The position numbers and the translations under genes are program-made. The notes below the pieces were generated by a model. It did not search any database. It was not told where the DNA came from and saw only the letters and a list, made by a program, of their open reading frames with translations. Below, piece by piece: positions 1 through 11,449 of a stretch of 64,000 nucleotides of DNA. Source of the stretch: Ursus arctos (taxonomy: Eukaryota > Chordata > Mammalia > Carnivora > Ursidae); NCBI RefSeq assembly GCF_023065955.2, contig NW_026622919.1, positions 4,476,501 through 4,540,500 of the forward strand, in the 5' to 3' direction. The first letter of the stretch is position 1. Each line of letters starts with the position of its first letter.

Positions 1-1389
1 GACAGAGTGATTCTTCTGTTTGACAATAAACTTGCAAAGATAACATCTATTGCTCTTTTCCTGACTCTAAAAGCAGTCTAGGTACGATGCAGAAAATGTG
101 CTAGACACAAAGAAAATAGAAGAAAAAACATCGATAAACCCATGACCCAGAGAACCACTGTCAGTATCTTGGCCAAGGTCCTTCCAATCCTTCTGCTGCG
201 CGTGTACGTGCAGGGACGCGCTCTGAGCTGCCCTCGGGTAGCATCGCGTGGGCCAAATCTCTACTGTTCGAGCACCAGCTCTCTGAATTCCTCTGTAGGT
301 ATAAGGTCCTGGCTCCCGATCACTCTCAGCGCTGACCACTGGTCACAATCATTTCTGGAGCTTGTTAAAAAATCGATAGCTGGTCCCGGCCTCCTGGAGT
401 TTCTGGGTCAGGACGGCTGGGTGGGCCTGGCACCCCAAGGTGCATCACAGGGGAAGGCGGGGGAGGTCCTTACAAGCCTCCTCTCCACCACCACCCCTTG
501 CTGAGAATCCTACAAAAAGAAAATCCTAAGCACCAACCATCATGGGGGCCGCCCTGACTAGAGACCTTGGAGATAGCAGCTCAGCAGCCCAGCCCGCCCC
601 CCACCCGACCCCAAAAGTCACCCAAGATCAGTCTAGCCTCAGCCACCACCGCTCAGCTCCCAGATTGGTCATGACGGGAGGACGCATTGGGCACTGCTAG
701 GGGCAGAGGCACATGTGACTGGGGGGGGGGGGGAGCATGTCGGTCATGAGGCCTCAAAACCTGCCCACAGCCCACACCATGTTGACCTTGGACAGAGAAG
801 GTCCAGGCAGCCTGGGGCCCCCACAACAACACACGGTTTAACTCACCTGCTACGGGAAACACAGAGAGGAGAGAGGTGCAGTCCAGCTTGCAGGGCCCCC
901 ACCCGGGGCCCCCACCCGCCCCCGCCTCCGTGAATCTGCCCGCGCCTCCCCACAGACTGTCATCCTCCCAGGGACAAGAGCAAAGCCTGCTGATGCTTGT
1001 CCCTGCTGTAGACCGCGTGTCTGCTGTGCCTAACACCAAATTCCTGTTGAACCCCATCCCCAGTGTGATGGTACGAGGCCTTTGGAGGTGCTCAGGACAT
1101 GAGCGTGGAGCCCTCGGGAACAGATCAGTGTCCCTGTAAAAGAGACCCCTCCGGCCGGTGAGGACACAGGGAAGACGGCCATCTGCAAGCAGGACCTGGC
1201 AGCAAGGTGATCCTGGATCCCCAGCCTCCAGGACAGTTGAGGGATGAATGCAGGGTTTAAGCCCCACCGTCGGGTTTTCGTGACCACGGCGCGCACAGAC
1301 CACCAGCACCGCCCCTTCTGCACCAGGGCCTCGGGCATCCTACGAACCCACAAGTCCGTTGCTTTGAATTTCTAACAGCTGACGTTGCA
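1..1389. other. SEPTIN9 intron, no recognised feature
   Basis: Leftmost intron sequence. The first 140 bases are AT-rich; the rest is GC-rich. A G13 run sits at 721-733, and the short string GGGCCCCCACCCG is nearly duplicated at 894-917. Nothing else recognised. Confidence 0.6.
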
Positions 1390-1590
1390 GGGTGCTTACT
1401 CCATGCCAGGCACGGCTCTCACGCCCATTCAGTTCTCATGGCCACCCCAAGACACGGCGACTTGACGCCCTCCCCACCTCCCAGAGGGGAAGCCAAGGCC
1501 CGGAGAGGCAAGTGACTGGCCCAGCATCACAGCCTGGGCGCCGGTGAAGCCAGGTCCCAACCAGCACGCTAACTGGCACACCACTCTGGC
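1390..1590 (-). repeat. MIR SINE remnant
   Basis: Reads as an old MIR in reverse: 'gcttactccatgccaggcac' opens it, then a CCAGAGGGGAAGCCAAGGCCCGGAGAGG segment corresponds to the reversed 'cctcagtttcc' core, followed by 'agtgactggcccagcatcac'. Strongly diverged, as expected of this mammal-wide family. No flanking duplication remains. Confidence 0.6.
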
Positions 1591-2924
1591 TCCAAACCCC
1601 ACCAGGCCCCCCACGCCGAGAGCTACACCCTCACGGGGAGAGGGCCCGCTACCCCCCCAGCGCTGCACGGAGCCCTGAACCCTCACCACCTCTCACAAGC
1701 TCCCCGCCACCCTGCAATGTGGACGCTATGCTTCCCGTCTCGCAAAAAGCGGTCACAGAGCTGGAAGACAGTGAGGCCAGGACTGGAGGAGGGGCAGCGG
1801 CCACCAGACCGCAGGCTCTAGATGCCCAGCCGTTTCCCACCCACCGCTCACGAGGAGCCTGAGCTATCCATCACAGCCCGGCAGGGTCAGCCTGTGGCAG
1901 GTGGCACCAGGCGGGGCCAGAGGGCAGGATTCAGCAGTAGGGAGGGACGGGCTGATGCAGGTGTGGGTCAGGATGACCTGGGTCTGCCTGCCAGCGTGGC
2001 TGGGGGCCCAGGGTGGCCCTAAGTGCGCCTCAGCAGCCCGTCCACCTTGCCAGACTGTGGGAAGACCGAAAGACTGAGCAAGTGCCCAAGCCAGCGCCTG
2101 GCACACAGCAGGCGCTCACCAAAGGAGCCGGTTATGGAAACTCACCACCAGCTCGGTCAGAGGAAGCCTGTGAGCAAAGGGGGAACAGCTGGAAGGGCCG
2201 GGACTCGGATCAGAAACAAAGAATGCAGGAGGGAGGGAAGGAGGGCGGGAGGGAGGCCAGAGCCTGACAGCTGGCTCCGGGGCAGCTGTTTGCGAGAGCC
2301 TGGTTCATCATTTAAATATTAGGAGAGATGTAAATATTTGAGTGCACAAGGCAGGGGGATGATTTCATTCCTCACCAGTATCCCCATTCTCCCAGCTGCC
2401 CTAAGACTCGGTGTCCCCCAGGGCCTGGGGTGGGGACAGCCACCCAGGAGAGAGAGAACACAACTCCACCTCCCTCCTACAAAGGTGTGAACGGATGACG
2501 GCCTTCCCCGTATCACCCCCAAGGGGCCCCAGGCCTGCCAAGGGTTTCTTTAGCAGCTCAGCAAAAAAGCAAAGCAGCCCTTCCTGCGGGTTTGTGGAGA
2601 AGGCCCAGGACTTCAAGCTTGCCGCTCCAACCTGCCACCAGCTCCACCCCTGCTAGGTGAACACATCAGGCGCCTCTCTCCCCCCGCATCATTCACCACC
2701 CAAGTCCCTCCCGGCTCACCTAGCCTCCTGACCAGGAGCAAAGATGGAGCCCGGGTCCTCCTTGTGAGCACAGCCCCAAGGGTATCCCATCAGGTGCAGG
2801 CCCCTCTGCCGGGTGTGGGCACAACGGGACCCCCCAAACAACTAGGAGTTGGGAGAAATCACGAGAGAAGCCAGCCAGCACCAGGTGCCTGGAGACCCTG
2901 CCTGGTAAACTCCCACCAGGGACT
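1591..2924. other. SEPTIN9 intron with one AT-rich motif-dense segment
   Basis: No exon or clear repeat is recognised. A purine-rich GGAGGGAAGGAGGGCGGGAGGG-like run at about 2229-2255 is followed at 2280-2350 by a short AT-rich patch containing two AATATT-type cores and a CAGCTG E-box, unlike its GC-rich surroundings. Confidence 0.5.
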
Positions 2925-3062
2925 CTGGTTAGGTGCTCCTTCCTCCAGGAAGCCCTCCTGAACCCACCCCTCTCTAGGATTCATGCTTGGACCCCCAGAA
3001 CCTAGAACAGAGCTGGCATTTAGCTGGTGCCCACAGACAGCCGTTGACTACAAGGAATGAGC
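2925..3062 (+). repeat. L2 LINE 3' remnant
   Basis: Matches the familiar 3' part of L2: 'ctccaggaagccctcctgaa', then 'acccccagaacctagaacag' and a terminal 'caaggaatga'. Diverged and short; orientation as the L2 consensus on the plus strand. Confidence 0.55.
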
Positions 3063-3353
3063 CCACGGCCCCCCCCACCCCACGGACCCTCCTCCTGGCC
3101 CGACAGGGAACAAACGAACGCCAGCACTTCTCGATCCGAACAAAAAGCCAAAATCCACTTTCCAGAGCGTGCCTTCCCTGACTTTTTATGAGGAACAGGA
3201 GGCAGGGGACAGCAAAGAAGATCGCCCCTCCAGGCCTGGTTGGAAGCCAGGAAAACTTGTATGCTTTTATTGTAGATAATCTCGGTCTCCGGGGGACACG
3301 GGGCAGGGGCCTGGCCTACCACTCACAGGGAAACTGCCCACCCACATGGAGAG

Positions 3354-3387
3354 GAGGGCCAAATATCCCAGAGGGCCAAATATCCCA
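3354..3387. repeat. Perfect 17-bp tandem duplication
   Basis: The unit gagggccaaatatccca occurs twice without a gap or mismatch (3354-3370 and 3371-3387). It is a recent small duplication within otherwise unique intron. Confidence 0.9.
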
Positions 3388-5049
3388 GCTCGGAGCCGGC
3401 TGCCTGGACCCAGGGATGGGGCCAGCCCGGACACAGAATGAGATCCTGCCCGGGACAGTACAGTAATCCACCGGGCTGCTGGCCACGATGCTTAGAACCA
3501 GAAACATGTCCATCTTCCAGGTCAGTGCCTGGGGGAGGGGAGACGGCAAGGTGGCACATACTGGGGACATCTGTCTCTTCCCACCGAAAAGAAAGATGAT
3601 GCTGTCTGTCACCTAACCTCCCACGAGCAGAGAGGAGGTTGTCTGTGGCCCGGGTGGCTCCCTTCCTCAATTCCAGGGGACCCTCAGCTGTAGCCTCCCG
3701 CAGGGAGGTGCCCAGGACCCCCAGACCCTACCCCAGGGGACAGCCAGAAGCCCATCAGCAAAGACAGCCAGTCACTGGCCAGCACTCCTCGAAGGGTCAG
3801 GGAAGGCTGTGGCTTTGGTTAGGAGACCAGATACAGAATCATCGAAAAAGACCTGACAAGGCCTGCAAAAGAGCATTCCAGTCCCTCCTTGGAAAACTGA
3901 GGAAGCAGGACACAGAGGGGTAAGGAACTCTGGAATTCTCCCACTTGATCCGAATAAGCAACAGGCCGCAAGACCCCCCCCCCACCTCCCCATGGCCACC
4001 CATTTGTACCCAGGGAACAACCATGGAACCCCCCAGACAGACAGATGGGCCCTCGGAGACCAGAGGAGTAGAAGAATGGACAGGAGGTGGGCAAGTCACC
4101 TCTCCTCTTCCCCTTCCCCATCTCCCCTGGCTTTCCCAGGAGTCCATTCCAAGTGTCTGAAGGCAAAGGCTCCCGGCCTTGGGGCCAGGGACACAGGAAG
4201 CTCTAAGCCATGGGTGGAGAGGACACACTTATGCATTTAAGGCCAGGGCCCTGGATTTTTCTGGATTTTGCAACTCAGCCCAGTAGAGGGAAAAGGCCAG
4301 AGTCCATAGAGGCTCACCCTCCCGGGAGGGGCTATTAAAAACTCAGGAGCATGGGGAAGAGAGCAGACAAGGAAAAACACCAAACACAAGAAAGAATAGA
4401 AGTAGGCTGCAGCTTCATTCCTGGCTCCCCACCTTCTCTGCAGCCCCGGCTCCTAACAGAGCCCTGGGCTGGGCGTGGGGACTCCAAGGACATCAGAAAA
4501 CGGGCATTGTCCTCTTGTCCCTCCGCCTAAATTTCTGGGCACCGGCAGCACTTTTAAAAATGACAACAAGCTTAGGAGCTTCCAGAATGTCTCCTGGTCC
4601 AGGCTGCATGGAGCCTCCGGGCTCTGTCCCGACCAAATTAAACAGCCCCAACTCAGAACTGCCCCAGGCGCCGGGAGTGTCTAGGGGCAGACGGCTGGAT
4701 CTCTTTGGCTGCATATTACAAATCCTCAGGCTCCTGGGACCGTGCTCCAGAGAGTTCCAGACCATTCGGTCTCATAAGCAACTCAGAGAGCCTCCAAATT
4801 TGGGGAAAACCAAGAGGGCTTTGGAAAGAAAAGCAGTGTTGGGCCATTTTTCCTCAGTGGCTTTGTCAAAAGAAAGCACAAGAGCTCCTTTCCTGGCTGA
4901 GTGTCGGGGATGAAAATGAAATCTCCCAGGGCCTCAACCCTCGGATCAATCTCCCACCGGAGCCCCTGGCCGCCCCTGCTCCTCACCCCCCCACGACCAT
5001 TCTGCACACCCCACTAGGTCTTTGAGGGTATACAGCACGTAGCCCACTG

Positions 5050-5130
5050 TTCCGGCCACACAACTGTGAGCAAAGACACACAGCCCTGCCCTCGGGGGGC
5101 TCCGAGCCCAGTGGGAAGCCCCTGGTCCAG
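5050..5130 (+). repeat. Possible old L2/MIR-age repeat fragment
   Basis: The words 'ctgtgagcaaagacacacag', 'ccctgccctcggggggctcc' and 'gagcccagtgggaagcccc' resemble the common ancient-repeat string about a carried balance of 'gtgaacaaaacagacacagt...ccctgccctcatggagct'. Too short for certain family assignment. Confidence 0.3.
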
Positions 5131-8100
5131 CCAGGGAGGCGGGTAGGACTCCTTCCTGGGTTTGGGGGCCACCACGGATCCCCCGAGTCTGGCCCCCGGG
5201 TCCTTGCTGATAGTGCCAGCCGGGCTGAACCGTGGTGGAGTCCGGGTCTCTGAATGTGACCTCCCCTGACCCCTGGACACGCGAGGAGGAAGAGGAGGAC
5301 GAAGCCCTGCTCTGCTCGGCCAGCGCCAGGGTCTGCGGGCTAGAGTACCGAGGAGCAGGCTGAGGCCACGGGCACTGGGCGGACAGGTCCCCGGCTCCCG
5401 CGGGATAGGTGCACCATCTGCACCTCCGTGTGGCCCTTGGTGCCACTGCGTCACATGCAGGCCACCATGTCACTGCCCCCACCGGCAAGACAGCACCCTC
5501 TGTAAATGTGACCTGAGCGGGTGCCCCCCACGTGCCGGGGGCCGTGCCAGCTGTGCCCACCACGGGCCCTGGGAGCTTCAGCTCTAGGTTTGTCTCTCCA
5601 GGCAGGGAAGCTCTTGGAGCCCCCACTCCGTGCCCAGGCTCCCCGTGGCCTCGGCGGGCAGGGGTGCAGAGCTCCCAGGCTCCCTGGGCACAGGCAAGGC
5701 ACCTGGCTTGCCCCTACCCTCCCCCTCGGCCCCAGACGAGACTGTTTCCTTGCTTAAAGCCCACACACGAGCAGGACTTGCAAAAGGGCTGCTGGACAGG
5801 AGAACGCCCCACCAGCACGTGCCCTCCCTGCCAGGGGCTCCCTGCCTCGCTCCCCTTTCAGTCAGGCTGTCCAGCACCAGCCCATGACCCCCCCATCTGT
5901 GAGGCTCCGGGGTGGGGAACGGCAGAGAAGGCGGATGACCTCTCCAGGGAAGCAACCCCGCAGCCCACGTGAGCCCAGCCTCCACTCTGACAGGAAGAGA
6001 GCTGAGGCACCCCCAGGGAGCCCTGCCAGGCCAGAGGAGGGGCTCCCCCGGCTTGGCCAGGAGCCAGAGCGTCTGCTGGACTCAGGGGGAGTCCGGGTGG
6101 GCTCCACAGCTGCTACTAACCCGCAGTACCGACCACACCGCAAGCCTTACCCCAGGGGGACCAGACAGGCCCTTGCCTGCGGCCTTGGAACACCTTCCAT
6201 CACCCAGATCCGCCCCCAGCCCCCCCAGCTCCAAGAGCGGCAGCAGCACCCCCCACGCTCCCGGGAGCAGGACCTGTGCTCGGGGCCTCCAGCCACATCG
6301 ACCTGAATCCCAGGACCACCCTCGCAGAGAGGGGAAACTAAGGCTCCAGTTCAGACACTTCCCGTGCGCCACACAGCTTTCACTGGCAGTGGGCTCGCCC
6401 TCCTGAGCACTGCACCCCGTGGGCTCTCACTTGCCCCATCCATCACCTCTCTGGAAGGCCCTCCCCCTCTGGATGTAAGCTCTGCCCACCTGCCCCGTTT
6501 CAAACCTTCCCGGAGATCCGTGTCCTCCAGAAAGCCTTTCTAGAGGGATGCCCCGCAGCATGAGACGTGCCCCCACCTCCCCAGCCCAGGTCTGGCACTT
6601 AGCCTGGCTCAGAAGCCCATGACAGAGTGCTCCTGCTACCCCGTGCATGCATGTCTGCTCTCCTCCCCACGCCGAGCCCAGTCCCGTGCTCTGGACACGG
6701 ACAGTACCCAGCCACTGCTGCGCTGGCAGCCGGTCCCTAAGAATGCTGTCCCCTCGTCGCTGCAGAACAGGCACCAGCCGAACCCCTCAGGCCCGGCTCC
6801 TCCAGTCCCGCCCAGTGACCTCATGGCCCCCTGGTCCCCACCTCCCGCCACCAAGGCGGGGACTATGAGGAGCTGGTACTCACAAGGGGCCTTGCGTCTG
6901 GCTGGAAAGCAGGAGGCATCACTCGAGAGGCCGCTGGCATTAATTAGGGACAGGTCTGTACCCATCACCAAGCAACAGGCCTTGTCCTTCTGGGATGAAA
7001 GGGGCACCTGCATCCAGCAGGCGAGGGAGCCCGTGTCCCAGGTATCTGTCTGCTCCCATCCCCCCAGGAGACCTGCTCCCTGCCCCCCGCCCCCCACCGG
7101 CCTGCTCTCCGGGGCCCAGAGCCTCCAGGACCCTTCCAGGAGGGTCCTCCAAAGAGACAGCAGAGGCTGCAGAAGGGCAGGCACGACCTGTACACGACAG
7201 AACACAGCTGCGGGACCGGAGTGCCCAGGATTCTGGGCCAGACTGCATTTCCACAAACACCCAGGACTTGCAGGATTCTTTCAGCGCATGCAGACATGGT
7301 TACAGCAAACAGCGCGGGGGCAGGCCGGCCAGCAGCTGGCACTTGGAAGGGCTTTGTTACACAAAGACCAGAGTTGTAATAGCGTTAGCCTTAACAGATT
7401 TGGCCCGCCCTCACCCAAGAACACGGCTCCATGCCTCCACCGACCCGGAGCGAGATCGGGGAACGAGTCATCCCTCCTGCCACCCCCTCCCAGGCCCATC
7501 TTCCTGGGGTGGGGCGGGGGGTCAAAACGCTCTAAAAAAGTCACATGAGCAAAATAGAAAACCCTCTTCCCGCCCTACATGGGGTTGTCCACGGAACTCC
7601 AAGGTTGTCCTTCAAGGGAAGGCCAAGGCCATTCTGGGACGTTCACGCCCATGAAGGACACTGCCACCCCCTCAGTGCCCGGGGCAGACGTGAACCCGAC
7701 AGACACGTCCATGACAGAGGACGGGCTGAATCCCCACGCCTCCTCGACAACGTGACAGAGCCAAAACGGGAAGGGCGCCCGGGACGTGGGGCATCAGATC
7801 TACACAGCCCACACACACCCACCTGGGGCGGCTTCCTGTCGGCCCTGCAGGGGCGGCTGCTCCGGCCTGGACACCCGCCCTGCACCCCACCCCAGGTGCC
7901 TTTCCCTCTGCCCCGCGGGGCACGCCACCCTGGCCCCGATACTCTCACTAGCTCCAAACCTCCCAAAGACACCCGACAACGGCCCTCTGGCCCCCCTGCA
8001 GGATTCCAGTGTGCGAGGATTGCAAACCATCCCCAGCAACGCCATGGCTCAGAACTTGCTGGGCTTTGGTGGTGGCCCCTGGGGCTTCTGATCCTCAGCA

Positions 8101-9970
8101 ACCAGCACGTGCAGGGTGACAGGCCGTGTCCGCCGACCCCAGAACTATGGGGGTGCAGCAGCGGCTGAGGGGCTGGCAGTCTCCTCCACTCCCCCTTTGG
8201 TCCTACCTTGCAGAAACCCCAAGACACCACGTCGGCAGCCACACAGACCCAGACCAGAGCTCCTCCAGCTCTGCTCTCGCCACTCCGGCTGCCTCCCCAG
8301 GACAGTCCCAACTCCCTGCGGGCACGCCTGGCCTGGCCCTCTGATCCGCTCCCACTGGCCCCTCCTTGTGCCCCATTCTCCAATGGACCAGCTCATTCCG
8401 GCCTCCCCCGCTTCTGCCTGCTGCCCGGGACCTGAGTGCTCTCCTCCTCCCTCCTGCAACTGAATCCCGACTTTCGCCCAAGGTCTGCCTCCTCCACGGT
8501 GACCTTTCCCTGCCTGGGCTCCGCCGCACCGTCTCCGTCACTGCTGCCCGGGGCCACACACTGTCCTCCTTCGTTGCCCACGAAGGTGGGCTCCTTCCCC
8601 ACCACACCCAACACCCAACTCCACTCCGAGCTACTGGGGCACTTAGGGAGGCCATTCCGGTCCCGAGCTGGCCGAGTAGGGCCCTCACACACCCCTCCAC
8701 CCAGAAGCCCAGAGGCTCTAGCGCCCGACCTCTCTGCCTTCAGAGCACTCTCAGCTTGTCAGAGCACACGACAGGGCGACCGAAGCACACAGGGAACCAG
8801 AGGGTCCCTAAGAGTGAGAAATCTCCCCCTGGAGTCACATGGCTGCCCACTGTTGCACCAGGATGGTCTCAATGAGGCCATTGTCTCCGACCAAAAGAGA
8901 GGGTCAAGAAGCCACCTGGGAGGCCGGGCAGAGGCTGCCAGCATCTCCAGATGGGGCCTGTCGCGGTCAGGATGCAGTCACCCACGGGGATGTGGAGACA
9001 GAGCTGCTAACAGCCGGCACGGCCTGAACTGGAACAGCTGCAGGACCACACCACCCCCAAATCTCCGCCTCCCCCTCCTGCCTCGGGGCTACGTGGAGCC
9101 CACAAATCCCTCCGCCAGCCCCACGCTTTCGGGTCAGGGACTGCAAGCCAACCTCAGCCCCACAGGCCCCAGGGAGGATGCGCAGACAGCTCGGAACCTG
9201 AAGGGGGCAGCCGTCTCCAGACCGGCTGGTTCCCGCACTTGGACACTTAGAAGATGAAAGGCCCCGGGAGCAGCAGGGAGAGTCTCAAAGCACCAGCTGC
9301 AGGAGAGCCACGGTCTGGGCCCGCAGAAGGTGAAACAGAACGAAGGAGATGTAGGGAGACCCCAGTAGGAGCACGCTACCCAAAGCGTCCAAAGAGCAGG
9401 GCGTCCCATCGCAGCCCTGAAGACCCAGAGTCACAAAAGTGCTCCCGCTACCCAGCCAGCCACCAGCCGGCTTCTCCTCTGCCTGGTTGTGCCAGCCACT
9501 AGACCCCAAACACTCCTGTCTCTTCACACCCCTGCCCAAGCCAGCCTAGGCCCAGCCCAGAATCACAGCCGCTGCAGCTCTGCTTGGGATCCAGCCAGGC
9601 TCTGGTCCCGAGAAGTGCCCCACAGCGCGGCTGACCCCATGCGTACTGCAGAGCTCGGGACACACGGATCCCGGCCCTGGCACTGCCCCCGGGGATAGAG
9701 GACCTCCTGGCTCGGCCTGGCACCTGGACGTCTAAGTCCTTCCAGCCTAGCCGCCCCAAGGCCGGGCCCACCAGAGGGCTCTGCCCAAGGCTGCTTGGGA
9801 GCCCCTTGGAGGGGCGGGGGCTCCAGGTTCCAGCAGAGGCAGGACCGCCCCTCAGAATTCCGGCCCCAGAAGTGCTGCGGACTATTGTGTGAGCTTCCCT
9901 CCCGACCGCTTTATTTACTCCCCGGGACGCCGGGACGCAGAGCCACAGGCAGTCACGAGGACGCATGAAG

Positions 9971-9980
9971 GCGCGCGCGG

Positions 9981-10031
<51 letters not shown>
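9971..10031. repeat. (CG)n/(CA)n alternating purine-pyrimidine tract
   Basis: A short GC-alternating stretch (9971-9985) runs into about 22 CA units (9986-10030). It lies in the intron about 0.66 kb downstream of the v2 donor, at the edge of the CpG island. Likely length-variable between individuals. Confidence 0.95.
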
Positions 10032-10033
<2 letters not shown>

Positions 10034-10687
10034 AGGCTCAGGGCTGGGAAGACCCGAGCACTCGGAATAAGAGCCCCCCCAAGTCTCTGCACACACTGTA
10101 AACCCCGAAGCCGGGGGAGGGGACCAAAATGCGCTCCCTACCGGCCCGCAGGCCCCTCCGCCCGCGCGCCTCCCTACTGCAGGAGGCGGAAGGGGGTGTC
10201 CCCGGGCCTGGACCGGAGCCCAAGGGGCGCCCCCCGCTAGACCCCGCCGGCCCGAGACATGTCCGCTCGGCGGCCTCTCCGGTCGGAATTCGGCTCGGTC
10301 CGGCCCCGAAACTGGTGTGGGGGAGGGCGGCCGCGCTTTGGGCTGGACGCAGAGGCGGGTGACCGGCTCCCCGCCCCGCCGCAGGGCCGCGGGGGCCCGA
10401 GGGCCGACGGGGACTGGGACCCTGTGACGGCCGCGAGGGAGCCGCGCGCCCCGGCCAGTTCCGGGGCCGCCCCGCGAGTCCTCGAGGGGGCTGTCGCCGC
10501 TCGGCAAATACAATAAAAGGAAGGAAGCCGGGAGGCAGCGCGGGGGCCGCCGAGGCGCGCGGGCCCCCGAACCGAGTCCTCCACGTAGGCGACGCGGGCG
10601 CGGGACGGGGGGCGCGTGGCGGGCGGGGCGCCCCTTCGGGGGGTCCCGCCCCCTCTTCCGCGCGCCCGCGGCGCGCCCGACACCCAC

Positions 10688-10742
10688 CTTCGAAGTCCGA
10701 AATGATCCCGTCCAGCTGCGCGTTGACCGCGGGGTCGGACAT
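10688..10742 (-). CDS. SEPTIN9: SEPTIN9 v2-type first coding exon (18 residues plus 1 base)
   Basis: Reading right to left, an ATG at 10742 in a strong Kozak context (GCCACC just before it) opens the 18 residues MSDPAVNAQLDGIISDFE. The exon then ends GAAG and is followed at once by a consensus donor GTGGGT (10687 leftwards). The final G is base 1 of a split codon; in known septin-9 the next residue is Ala (GCN), which fits. This is the unique N-terminal segment of the SEPT9_v2 isoform, which then enters the shared N-terminal and septin GTPase regions. It sits inside the densest CpG island of the window. The reading frame continues open past the donor to about 10038, but that is intron and GC-rich chance frame. 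The protein acts in septin filaments linked to actin, microtubules and cytokinesis. Identification rests on recognising the isoform N-terminus and is firm; the transcription start is not determined. Confidence 0.93.
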
Positions 10743-11303
10743 GGTGGCTGGAGGGCGGCGCGGCGCGCGGAGGGCGGCGGCGAGGAAGCGCCCTGGCGGC
10801 CCGGGCCCTGCGCCCGCACTCCCGCCGAGCAGAGCTGGCCGCCCGAGCCCCTCGGCCCCCGGGCTCGGCTGAATGAATGGGGGAGGCGGGCGGGCGCCGG
10901 GCCTCGGCTCCCCGCGCCCCCGCCCCGCCCCGCCCCCGCCGCCCGGGCGGATCAGGTTCCCGCACCCGGCCCGGCCTCCCCGGCTCGCACTGGCTGCTCC
11001 GCCCGCCCGTCAAGGCCGGGGCCTGGGGGGCTGGGGCCCGAGCGGCCGCCGCGGGGACAGGCCGAGTCCTGGGCGCCCGACGCGGCGCCCCGCTCCTCCC
11101 CGCCTGGCCCGCGCCCCCGGGACAGCGACCGATGCGGCTCGGCCCCTCCCCCCCGGACGCCCAGCCGCGGCCAGATGTGGGCGGATGTGGGGGCCGGGCG
11201 GCGGCGCGGGGGCGGCGCCGAGGGGGGAAGAGATTCCTCCCCTTCCCTGGGGCGCAGGGTTCCTCCTGCGGGAGGTTTTATTTACGCAGCCAAACAAAGT
11301 TCA

Positions 11304-11323
11304 CCGCCGCCGCCGCCGCCGCC
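11304..11323. repeat. (CCG)n run in v2 CpG island
   Basis: Near-perfect CCG/GCC trinucleotide run of about 6-7 units in the upstream part of the v2 promoter island, in a position that could be promoter or 5' UTR. Confidence 0.9.
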
Positions 11324-11449
11324 TTCCCGCGCTCAGCGCCTGCAAGGGTTAAGCGCCCGAGCTGGCGGGCCGCGGGAACCCCCGCCTGCGGGCCCGGAGC
11401 CGCGGAGCGAGGGGCGAACGCAGGAGTCACGTGGCCCGGGGGGGGGGGC

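Larger units (their letters stand above)
3070..9960. other. SEPTIN9 intron, nothing further recognised
   Basis: About 6.9 kb of GC-rich intron downstream of the v2 exon. Apart from the small tandem duplication at 3354, a C10 run near 3974, a possible MIR scrap at 3880-3920 and the fragment at 5050, I see no clear repeat family, exon or RNA gene. The long open frames on both strands have no recognisable domain and reflect low stop-codon density in GC-rich DNA. Confidence 0.6.
10120..11440 (-). promoter_or_regulatory. SEPTIN9: CpG island promoter of SEPTIN9 v2
   Basis: About 1.3 kb of very GC-rich, CpG-dense sequence surrounds the v2 exon and extends upstream of it (rightwards). GC-box clusters (CCCCGCCCC type) lie at about 10915-10950, a (GCC)n run at 11304-11323, and an AT-rich TATA-like patch, AAATAAAAC on the minus strand, at 11275-11287. 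The likely 5' UTR runs from the ATG at 10742 rightwards. Known: the human island at this promoter is the SEPT9 region hypermethylated in colorectal cancer. Inference: this is the orthologous island and acts as a mostly TATA-less CpG promoter; the exact start site cannot be read. Confidence 0.85.

Noticed and set aside
3354..3387. Duplicated CCAAATATCC as SRF CArG boxes
   Set aside because: A CArG box needs CC(A/T)6GG; here the right side is CC, so the sites do not match.
6619..7654. Overlapping long open frames on both strands (200-309 codons)
   Set aside because: No recognisable domain, frames overlap on several strands, composition is proline/arginine/serine-rich as expected from GC-rich noncoding DNA, and no splice or promoter context fits.
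9986..10030. CRISPR-like or other structured repeat array
   Set aside because: All tandem arrays here are simple microsatellites; no spaced repeats of array type exist and the genome is mammalian.
10038..10687. Read-through of the v2 frame beyond residue 18
   Set aside because: A consensus GT donor follows residue 18 exactly where the known isoform switches to the shared exon; the continuation is CpG-island intron.
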